Below, piece by piece: positions 23,228-64,000 of a stretch of 64,000 bases of DNA. Numbering within the stretch: position 1 is the stretch's first letter; every line of letters begins with the position of its first letter. The position numbers and the translations under genes were made by a program. Under the pieces are notes generated by a model, which searched no databases, was not told the DNA's origin, and was given only the letters and a program-made list of their open reading frames with translations. Source of the stretch: Phoronis australis (Eukaryota > Phoronida > Phoronidae); contig NMRA01000006.1 in assembly GCA_002633005.1 (NCBI GenBank), positions 1,699,359-1,763,358 on the forward strand. The letters run 5' to 3'.

Positions 23228-24047
23228 AATCACAAGTATCTCTTGCTGGTCTTAACTCCCGCTCTCACTTACGTGATGGCGCGGTTTAGGGACATCAATG
23301 AACACGTATGTAACACGTGCACGCTCGAGATGCAGGAACGCCAAATAGGAACGTAATTAACGCAGAGTTCACAAATTGTGGCTTAGAACTTAAAGATACT
23401 ATTTCCGCATTATATGAGTTAAATACTTCATACAGCGGATTTTAACGTGAGTTATTTCAGTCGAAACTAAAGACCAAACAATGTTCATTCATTTCAACAA
23501 AATTCCAGATATTTTCAAACGCAACTGAATTTAATGTAAGTTTTTAGTTTATTTTTATTTTTGGTGGTACTCTTCCACCTTAAATGGCCGCCTTAGTGAG
23601 TGACAGCTGACTCATGCATTATGGGTACTCATTCAGCTGCCGCCATGTGTAATAAGGTTTCCGCGGAAACCCACCCACTTTAAGTAATTAGAATAGTAAG
23701 ATAAGGCAAATTACCACCACAAACGAACAGAGGTGAAAGTTACGAAATGTTTTTTTTTTTAGTGACATCTTTCGTGCTGAAGAAACTCATTCTGTGTTCT
23801 AAATCTGTGAATGTAAAGGGATCTAACTTTGATACACCTTTATCAGAAAATTATTTGCGGAGAGGTGGGTCTATAGGAGAATATATACAGAAGGAACAAA
23901 CATAACTATGTTTACAAGAATAGTCAATATGAATCAAAAGACATTATGCAACACCGGAAACACTTCTGGCACTCATAGGTATTCATGAGAAAAGTCGTAT
24001 TTTTTAAAATTTTGTCTGGTCACTGCAAAATATTCATTTGATTCCAG

Positions 24048-24219
24048 CAATTTGTTTCACGGAAGAACACCTCGATTGTATACGGATTTTAAGGCATCAG
24101 TAGTTATACGGAATTGGAGACAGATAATACGTTTTGTCCCAGGACGTTATATGATGGTTGCAGCAGCTCGAAGGATTCTGGATGGCATGGGTCTACATGA
24201 TGGACGTTTTAAAACTTCT
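24048..24219 (+). other. orphan exon-like open segment
   Basis: An acceptor (TGATTCCAG) and donor (GTAAGT at 24220) bracket about 172 nt of open frame with protein-like composition (WRQIIRFVPGRYMMVAAARR, then DGRFKTS). I found no partner exon and do not recognise the product. It may be a remnant of a gene or element, or chance. Confidence 0.25.
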
Positions 24220-24584
24220 GTAAGTATGGCTCGTGCAGGTTTTAACTGTTTGAATTAACTTGGGATTCTCGCGCGTGATATAGACGGAAGTAAAAAAAGC
24301 AGCGGAAACATTCATTACATTTGGCAGTCTCTGACAATGTGGTCAGAGTGATGCTTTTAACAGATTGCGGAAACTATATTTACAAGTGTTATGGTTCAAT
24401 GTAGGATGTTGTGAAACCCGACGTTCGGTTCGCGAGGGTGGAAGAGTGCAAACCTCGATTTACTGAAACGAAATCATGCAGAATGTTTTGCATTGTACTT
24501 AGCATTGAGCCACCAGTTTCAAAAATCATTTTAATTCTCCGGTTGAACTTTATAAATTTATTCATATATAAAGCGAGACAGGGG

Positions 24585-24722
24585 TGGATGCAGGATTTTT
24601 TAAAAGGGGTGTGTGGGTCGAATCAAGGAGTTTTTAAAAAAGAGGGTCCAAGTCAACAATTTGAAAATTCTAGATTTGATATCACTAAAATTAAATCAAA
24701 GAAAAAGGGGGTCCGAACCCCT
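24585..24722. repeat. degraded MITE-like segment with G/C-run termini
   Basis: It begins near GGGGTGGATGCAGG and ends near GGGGGTCCGAACCCC. The layout resembles the better preserved element at 40768-41011. Confidence 0.35.
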
Positions 24723-25127
24723 TGACATCTATGCGAAATTATTGTATATGTGCCACGCCTTAACTTATTCAAAACTTTCAGCTGGCTAATTAAAAACAAA
24801 AATCGAATTAGACCTTTTGCGCTCAGAAAATCGGTCTCGTAATATTCCTCACAGTGATAGGACTGTATTTCGACTTCAGGGACCAGTCTCTAATCTTTTT
24901 ACTCTAAATGGAACTCGAAATTATGTTTGGCATTTTCTGCTCTACTTTTGTGCGCCGAACTCAAGTGTCTATTATTCTATGCTCGAGTACACAGTGACTC
25001 ATGTTATATAATTGCAGGCGGTCTGCTATACGTCATTGTACCAGACGTGTGCAGACCGCTCAGGTGGGTACTTCGCACTGAGTCATCTTGAAGCACTGTA
25101 TACTTTTATTAGTAATATAGGGGCCTA

Positions 25128-26632
25128 TCAGGTGTCCCGTAAAGTGAGCCATTTTTTGATAAGTTATTTCTCAGCAATTGACCAACCGAATTCCTTCAAA
25201 TAGTTCACATTGTACCTTCAGGGTGTTTTCAACAAGTCTGCAAAGTATCTCAGAGAAAAGTAAAGTACTGTGAACATTGTTGGGTGAAAAGTGCAATATC
25301 ACTGAGGCTTTCATCGTGATCGTGCTGTGCTGGCATCTGTCTGTCAAAAAAAAAATGTCTCAAGTCTGCTTTTTTATTTTCAGATATGTACCCAAATCAG
25401 TTCTGTCAATATTCCGGTTTGTAAGAATGTCTTTGAGTGAAAGTGATAAATTAGCTATTGAAACTTGTTCCAAGAAGAAAGGGTGGGGCTGAAGATGAAT
25501 CGCAAGAAGTTCCCAGGAAAAGGGTGGAGACGTGCCACTGTAAACAGACTTATTTTATAAAATACGCAACACAGGGTCTGTTGCGCGTAAAAGTGGCAAT
25601 GGGAGACCCAAGACTGCATGTTCGAAAGAAAACGAGGACCGTGTTGAGCAACTGATTCAACATAGGAGCGGAGAACTACAAATCTCTGAGAGAAGTCGCT
25701 AGCGATTTACAAGTGAGCAAGTCTTCTGTGCAAAGAATGGCGAAAAAACGGAACTAAAACCCTTCAAAAGAATGCGGGTATCACTGAGAGATCAATATGT
25801 TAGAAGGAAAAAGAAAACCCTTTGCCGATACTTGCATGGTGACTGCTATTCAGCCACTGACGTGAACTTGAAAGAATCATTTTCACTGATGAAAAAGACT
25901 ACGCTAGAAATCGCTAACAATCACCAAAACAATCGTGTTTATGGGAAAAAACGAGAAATTCAGCCTTCTCGACTCTATCATGAGACTTCCAGATTTTCCA
26001 AAAAAGTTATTGTTTCCGTTGGAGTATCCTGGGAAGAAAAACCAAACATTAATTTTATTGACCCTGATAGAGCCAAAGTTAACAGACAACGTTACAAGCA
26101 GTCATTCTTTTTCCGGGTTGCAGGCGACTTTATCCTGGAAACAATTAGGTGTTTCAGCAAGATGGAGTTCATTCACACGCGAGAAAGATAACTCAGGCTT
26201 ATCTGGAGCAGGCAACACCAAAATTGTCAAAAAAGGATGAGTGACCTTCGCTCAGTCCTGGCTGCAATACAATGGACTAAGCCATATGGGACTCTCTGAA
26301 GGAGAAAGTTTAGCCGGGAATGCGAGACAAATTGACTGAGCAGGAGTTAAAAGACATGACAGTTATGTCATGGGAGGAAATCTCGGTGGAAGAAAGATGG
26401 AAAAGTATCTCTTTGTGGAAGAAACGGCTACCTTTAGTCGTGGGGGACAATGGAGGTCACATTGAGCTAGGTTCACTTCGGTTTTTTTTTTGACTTGATG
26501 TTTTTAATTTGACAGTACTCGCACAATTAGACACAATTCTCTTGTATATCTTAAAGTCCATCTGTAAGCAATTTAAAGAAATCGGTTAACCCGTTGCTGA
26601 GAAATTATTTGTCAAAAAGTGGCTCACTTATA
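25128..26632 (+). mobile_element. dead Tc1/mariner-type transposon (in duplication copy 1)
   Basis: About 1.5 kb with terminal inverted repeats of about 65 bp. The left end reads TCAGGTGTCCCGTAAAGTGAG, then TTATTTCTCAGCAA; the right end, inverted, carries AAGTGAGCCACTTTTTGA, then TTTCTCAGCAACGGG. The outer 10 bp of the right end are lost or diverged, ending at TATA. TA dinucleotides flank both sides. The interior holds a transposase remnant broken by frameshifts. Confidence 0.8.
25427..26500 (+). pseudogene. mariner-type transposase remnant, copy 1
   Basis: Frames are interrupted, but fragments follow transposase order: MSLSESDKLAIETC at the start, LQVSKSSVQRM (helix-turn-helix), LEIANNHQNNRVYGKKRE (after the first catalytic region), SVGVSWEEKP and NFIDPDRAKVN, then degraded sequence equivalent to the DNP region, and SWEEISVEERWKSIS...GGHIE at the end. 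Several stops and shifts rule out activity. Confidence 0.75.
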
Positions 26633-26679
26633 GTAATTTGACTCGAGGACCTAGAGACCTGACTTAGGGCTCTAGTAGT

Positions 26680-26750
26680 GTGCCCAAGTGGGACTCGAAC
26701 CCACGACCTTGAGTAAAGGAAACGGACACGTATCCCACCCCAGGCCAAAT
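26680..26750 (-). repeat. tRNA-derived SINE head or tRNA pseudogene, copy 1
   Basis: On the minus strand a box A-like TGGCCTGGGGTGGG (26747-26734) is followed by a perfect box B GGTTCGAGTCC (26701-26691) inside GTGGGTTCGAGTCCCAC, a T-arm stem-loop. The 5' half does not fold as a full cloverleaf by eye, so it is a SINE head or pseudogene rather than a working tRNA. Confidence 0.6.
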
Positions 26751-27618
26751 TGCTTCCTATGAACTGAATCACATATTTTACGCAATTTCACGGAAAGTCA
26801 ACACGAGTATGATTGTGAGCTCCGTCGAACTGAAGGTTCATGCAACATCAGTCTTATGTGTAAAACAACAGAATAACGGCCTCCATATCTTTTTATTTTT
26901 GAATGTTTATGCTACAAAGGCACAAGAAACTGGACTCGCACTGCAAGTTAAACCAAAAATAAAACCTCAACATTCAGAGAAACAATCTTCCGGTAGTTGG
27001 ATTAGCTGCCAGTAAACAAGGATCTACAGACTGTATTGGGGGTAAAACAGCCAACCCCAAAACAACATCTCTAAAAAATTACAAATGCTAAAACATTTAA
27101 CTTAGATTAAGATTACGTAGGACCTTATCCATAAGTTTGTGTATTCAGCCAAATGGTATTCGCACAGAACTGAAGATTTCAACTTGGTAAAACGCATATT
27201 TTCTAAAACTAGCAGGACCTGTAGANATGCGAAATTATTGTATATGTGCCACGCCTTAATTACTTATTCAAAACTTTCAGCGGGCTAATTAAAAACAAAA
27301 ATCGAATTAGATCTTTTGCGCTCAGAAAATCGGTCTCGTAATATTCCTCACAGTGATAGGACTTTATTTCGACTTCAGGGACCGGTCTCTAATCTTTTTA
27401 CTCTAAATGGAACTCGAAATTATGTTTGGCATTTTCTGCTCTACTTTTGTGCGCCGAACTCAAGTGTCTATCATTCTATGCTCGAGTACACAGTGACTCA
27501 TATTATACAATTGCAGGCGGTCTGCTATACGTCATTGTACCAGACGCGTGCAGACCGCTCAGGTGGGTACTTCGCACTGAGTCATCTTGAAGCACTGTAT
27601 ACTTTTATTAGTAATATA

Positions 27619-29130
27619 TCAGGTGTCCCGTAAAGTGAGCCATTTTGTGATAAGTTATTTCTCAGCAATTGACCAACCGAATTCCTTCAAATAGTTCACA
27701 TTGTACCTTCAGGGTGTTTTCAACAAGTCTGCAAAGTATCTCAGAGAAAAGTAAAGTACTGTGAAATCTAACATTGTTGGGTGAAAAGTGCAATATCACT
27801 GAGGCTTTCATCGTGATCATGCTATGCTGGCATCTGTCTGTCAAAAAAATGTCTCAAGTCTGCTTTTTTATTGTCAGATATGTACCCAAATCAGTTCTGT
27901 CAATATTCCGGTTTGTAAGAATGTCTTTGAGTGAAAGTGATAAATTAGCTATAATTGAAACTTGTTTCAAGAAGAAAGAGTGGGGCGGAAGATGAATCGT
28001 AAGGGAGTTCCCAGGAAAAGGGTGGAGACGTGCCACTGTAAACAGACTTATTTTATAAAATACGCAACACAGGGTCTGTTGCGCGTAAAAGTGGCAATGG
28101 GAGACCCAAGACTGCATGTTCGAAAGAAAACGAGGATCGTGCTGAGCAACTGATTCAACATAGGAGCGGAGAACTACAAATCTCTGAGAGAAGTCGCTAA
28201 CGATTTACAAGTGAGCAAGTCTTCTGTGCAAAGAATGGCGAAAAAACGGAACTAAAACCCTTCAAAAGAATGCGGGTATCACTGAGAGATCAATATGTTA
28301 GAAGGAAAAAGAAAACCCTATGCCGATACTTGCATGGTGACTGCTATTCAGCCACTGATGTGAACTTGAAAGAATCATTTTCACTGATGAAAAAAACTAC
28401 GCTAGAAATCGCTAACAATCACCAAAACAATCGTGTTTATGGGAAAAAAACGAGAAATTCAGCCTTCTCGACTCTATCATGAGACTTCCAGATTTTCCAA
28501 AAAAGTTATTGTTTCCGTTGGAGTATCCTGGGAAGAAAAACCAAACATTAATTTTATTGACACTGATAGAGCCAAAGTTAACAGACAACGTTACAAGCAG
28601 TCATTCTTTTTCCGGGTTGCAGGCGACTTTATCCTGGAAACAATTAGGTGTTTCAGCAAGATGGAGTTCATTCACACGCGAGAAAGATAACCCAGGCTTA
28701 TCTGGAGCAGGCAACTCCAAAATTGTCAAAAAAGGATGAGTGACCTTCGCTCAGTCCTGGCTGCAATCCAATGGACTAAGCCGTATGGGACTCTCTGAAG
28801 GAGAAAGTTTAGCCGGGAATGCGAGACAAATTGACTGAGCAGGAGTTAAAAGACAGGACAATTATGTCATGGGAGGAAATCTCGGTGGAAGAAAGATGGA
28901 AAAGTATCTCTTGGTGGAAGAAACGGCTACCTTTAGTCGTGGGGGACAATGGAGGTCACATTGAGCGAGGTTCACTTCGGATATTTTTTGACTTGATGTT
29001 TTTAATTTGGCAGTACTTGCACAATTGGACACAATTCTCTTGTATATCTTAAAGTCCATCTGTAAGCAATTTAAAGAAATCGGTTAACCCGTTGCTGAGA
29101 AATTATTTGTCAAAAAGTGGCTCACTTATA
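27619..29130 (+). mobile_element. dead Tc1/mariner-type transposon (in duplication copy 2)
   Basis: Same element as at 25128, with the same decayed right end, so it was already dead before the duplication. The left flank reads ATATATCAGG with a TA next to the terminus. Confidence 0.8.
27921..28995 (+). pseudogene. mariner-type transposase remnant, copy 2
   Basis: Same broken frames as copy 1 with scattered substitutions. Here the C-terminal frame is longer (MRDKLTEQELKDRTIMSWEE, then GGHIERGSL), which helps place the family. Confidence 0.75.
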
Positions 29131-29177
29131 GTAATTTGACTCGAGGACCTAGAGACCTGACTTAGGGCTCTAGTAGT

Positions 29178-29248
29178 GTGCCCAAGTGGGACTCGAACCC
29201 ACGACCTTGAGTAAAGGAAACGGACACGTATCCCACCCCAGGCCAAAT
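29178..29248 (-). repeat. tRNA-derived SINE head or tRNA pseudogene, copy 2
   Basis: Identical tRNA-like segment in the second copy of the 2.5-kb duplication; box B at 29199-29189. Confidence 0.6.
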
Positions 29249-29964
29249 TGCTTCCTATGAACTGAATCACATATTTTACGCAATTTCACGGAAAGTCAAC
29301 ACGAGTATGATTGTGAGCTCAGTCGAACTGAAGGTTCATGCAACATCAGTCTTATGTGTAAAACAACAGAATAACGGCCTCCATATCTTTTTATTTTTGA
29401 ATGTTTATGCTACAAAGGCACAAGAAACTGGACTCGCACTGCAAGTTAAACCAAAAATAAAACCTCAACATTCAGAGAAACAATCTTCCGGTAGATGGAT
29501 TAGCTGCCAGTAAACAAGGATCTACAGACTGTATTGGGGTAAAACAGCCAACCCCAAAACAACATCTCTAAAAAATTACAAATGCTAAAACATTTAACTT
29601 AGATTAAGATTACGTAGGACCTTATCCATAAGTTTGTGTATTCAGCCAAATGGTATTCGCACAGAACTGATGATTTCAACTTGGTAAAACGCATATTTTC
29701 TAAAACTAGCAGGACCTGTAGAGTTTGTTACTTGACTTTTTACCAATCTCCCATTAATTGGGTCACGTGACCATGTGTCTTAAGCAAAATTTATCAGAAA
29801 GGAACATGGATAGCGAGACAACAGAATAAATAAAGCTGTTACAAGCTTCTTACATACTTAATAGTTTTAAAATAGTAATTTTATATTTTATATTTGTATT
29901 CGTGGGTAAGTGAACTAATTTTTCATGAAAATTCCGAAAGTCCTATTTTTGATAAACCCTCATG

Positions 29965-30125
29965 CAAAAGTGGAACATTTTGAAAACAATTCCTAACGTT
30001 GTTTTAGAGAACAGTACAGGAAACATACTACCGTATGTTAAGTTTCACATGAATCTGATCAGCCATTCCTGATATGTGTCCCGAAATTTGGCCGTTTTTA
30101 TAGGGTCTTACATAATCTTAATAAA
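29965..30125 (-). repeat. dispersed repeat family R2, copy 1
   Basis: On the minus strand it reads GACCCTATAAAAACGGCCAA, ATTTCGGGACACATATCAGG, AATGGCTGATCAGATTCATG. It matches the inverted-repeat arms at 42158 and 43843 and copies at 43215, 48480 and 61690. Confidence 0.5.
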
Positions 30126-31367
30126 GCTAGCACTTGATTTTTGAGGCGACAGTTGGGTAGCAGAATAGAGGAGTAATTTGAAATACAAATATCACATTTC
30201 CCAACTCGAGCTAGTTTTACAATACAGCTCGACATATTTGAATTATGCCACTCTTAATTTAATACACTTGTTAGCCCATAAATACAATTCACAAGTATTA
30301 GTGGACACTGAGCTATGGTTTTTGGGATAACCACTTGGTGGCTGTGAATAACTGAGGAATAACGAACAATAACTTACAACTGATGAAGATGTTTATATTG
30401 AGTGACTGATGCAATTAAAGGATCACACAATTTATATGGCAGATAAAAACACTACGTCAGTTTCGTGGTATTAGTAGTTTTTTGTACACGTGAAAAAATA
30501 AATACTGCACACACTTTCACCAATAAATAACAATAACACAGCACTTCTTTCGTTGACTAAAAAAATATCTTGAGCACGTTTTCAACACATCAAACCATAG
30601 GTTATTACAGAAAACGTGATAACGTTCGATATGTTGAAGCTATTATTAAAACCTTTACTCTAGTGCATGATTGCCAGTCTGAAAGTATTTTATCTCAGAC
30701 ACTTAACACTAAATCCTTGAACAAAGAACCACTTGGTATGGGCAAAGATCTTTATCTGGTATCAAAAAGGTTTATTATTACATGATATTAAACCACAACT
30801 GAAAATATGACCTTTGCAAATTAGCTAATGACCTCCTTTCATCTAACTCTTACCAGCAGTTGGTTTCATTAAAGAAATATGTGAGACTACAAAACTGAAG
30901 ATAATTTGTACAAAATGTACAACATGGCAGAACAAAAGCAGTCTGTTAAGACACTTGGCCCAACGGCAAAACGGCTATAAGCTGGACAACAGGAAAATCC
31001 AACTGACCATTAGTTTATCAGTGCTGAACAATGGTCGTATTGTTACGCAATGATCAAACTCATCCAAAAATAAAATTTTAAAATTCCATGCAACACAGCA
31101 CCCACATGACAAAAAGTTTTAATCAGTATATAATTACGATTTATTGCGGAATGTGCCAGTACTAATGTATGGTGCGACTGACACTGGTGCCGTGGCCCGG
31201 ATTTCCTGGAGGCCACGCTCAGCTACAGTACATGACCAATTCTGCTTATAACAGCAAAAATGACTAGTATAGTAAGAACTATTATGGAGGCAAATTCACA
31301 ATTATAGAAAAGCTTTGCCGCCTTAATATATTTCCTGTTAATTCACTTTTGTTCTCACTCAAGAGAG
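30126..31367. other. stretch downstream of PASK, nothing recognised
   Basis: About 1.2 kb of AT-rich sequence with no protein-like frame. It may include distal PASK 3' UTR (a second TTTATT lies near 31139). Confidence 0.4.
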
Positions 31368-31458
31368 AAGGGTACTCTGGCGATGAATTTGGCTTTCACC
31401 CAGCTGTCATGACGGCTTATTCGGTTTATTTTGTCTGAATGTTATTGGCGTGCACTGT
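31368..31458 (+). repeat. dispersed repeat family R1, copy 2
   Basis: Same landmarks as the 3346 copy: GGGTACTCTG, GATGAATTTGGC, CAGCTGTCATGACGG, TTTTGTCTGAATG, TTGGCGTGCACTG. It lies just past the PASK stop codon on the opposite strand and supplies the TTTATT that reads AATAAA for PASK. Confidence 0.6.
31425..31430 (-). terminator. PASK: polyadenylation signal for PASK
   Basis: TTTATT on the plus strand, AATAAA on the minus strand, about 95 nt after the stop codon; it lies inside the R1 repeat copy. Confidence 0.4.
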
Positions 31459-31522
31459 AGCTGCCTAGTGCAATACGCTTGACAGATGTGAGGTCACTTC
31501 AACCGTTCAGCAGACAGTCCAC

Positions 31523-63573
<32,051 letters not shown>

Positions 63574-64000
63574 CTGCAATAAAACCTTCAAATTTAATAA
63601 CAATGGCTACTAGTAAAGGGTCCAAATGCAACCTGGATGTACATTTTGATGAGTTGTAAACAGATATGTCAAACAAGTGTACAGAAATTTACAATTATCA
63701 TACTTCCAAGTGAACAGCCAACGCACTCAATTTGAATTAAGCCAAACCAATGACAACTACAGTCTATGCTACGGAATTTATGGCAATTGAATGAAACTTT
63801 TCTAATTGTCAATGCAATTAACCGTGGTTGGAGAGAAAAGAAGATGAACCGATGGCTGCCTAGATGGTGTTTGAAGCAATCAAGGAAAGTGTTGTGAACC
63901 CGTACTGTACATAGTTCGAGAAGAGATATGTAATTTCTGGACAAACTGTTAAAGTATAAAGTGTGCTTATTTGACTGTTTCTAAAGGCAATTGGTCTTAG

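Larger units (their letters stand above)
24731..27225 (+). repeat. 2.5-kb tandem duplication, copy 1
   Basis: Begins ATGCGAAATTATTGTATATG and ends AGCAGGACCTGTAGA. The same unit recurs at 27227-29722 with about 2% differences by eye over the first 400 bp, including small indels. It contains a mariner-type element and a tRNA-like segment plus flanking sequence. Confidence 0.9.
27227..29722 (+). repeat. 2.5-kb tandem duplication, copy 2
   Basis: Second copy, starting immediately after the N at 27226. Differences from copy 1 include ACTTATTC against ATTACTTATTC and loss of GGGGCC before the transposon. Confidence 0.9.

Noticed and set aside
26680-26750. Functional tRNA gene
   Set aside because: Boxes A and B and the T-arm are good, but I could not fold matching acceptor and D stems; called SINE head or pseudogene.

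Overview
This is an animal (metazoan) nuclear DNA window: AT-rich, with short exons separated by introns of 0.3 to 5 kb, GT-AG splice sites, dispersed repeats and a single N typical of a draft assembly. I cannot name the species. The gene content (Scribble, PAS kinase, Ig-type membrane proteins) and the repeat style (fold-back MITEs, mariner, tRNA-derived SINE) fit a non-vertebrate animal. Two conserved genes occupy most of the window, and almost all coding exons had to be assembled across introns because they are too short to stand out as ORFs. Region 1 (1-16,313, plus strand): the 3' part of a scribble (LAP-family polarity scaffold) gene. Thirteen phase-consistent exons encode about 772 residues of the C-terminal tail, ending at a TAA at 16117-16119; the LRR and PDZ domains must lie upstream of the window. 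The tail carries ten SxIP motifs of the kind that bind EB1-type microtubule-end proteins. Region 2 (16,314-23,300): a gene-poor stretch, then two paralogous two-exon genes in tail-to-tail orientation (18735-20537 plus; 23227-20835 minus). Each encodes a signal peptide, two Ig-like domains and one transmembrane helix. The minus-strand member has a cytoplasmic tail of about 425 residues made of a degenerate charged repeat, which is cut short by a frameshift. Region 3 (23,300-31,500): repeats. A 2.5 kb unit occurs twice in tandem, joined at the only N in the window. Each copy holds a dead mariner-type transposon with long terminal inverted repeats and a tRNA-like promoter sequence. Region 4 (63,573-31,523, minus strand): a nearly complete PAS-domain kinase gene (PASK). 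Nineteen phase-consistent exons encode about 1208 residues with both PAS regions, a complete protein kinase domain and an acidic C-terminus. The start codon is probably beyond the right edge. Three separate tandem duplications sit exactly on exon-intron borders of PASK: a 51-bp triplication carrying the splice acceptor of the PAS-A exon, a duplicated acceptor of a kinase exon, and a 35-bp duplicated donor. PASK introns also hold several MITE families, minisatellites and two perfect heat-shock elements. Scribble (epithelial polarity) and PASK (nutrient sensing) have no obvious shared pathway, so I read their proximity as ordinary gene order; the Ig pair between them is a local duplicate.
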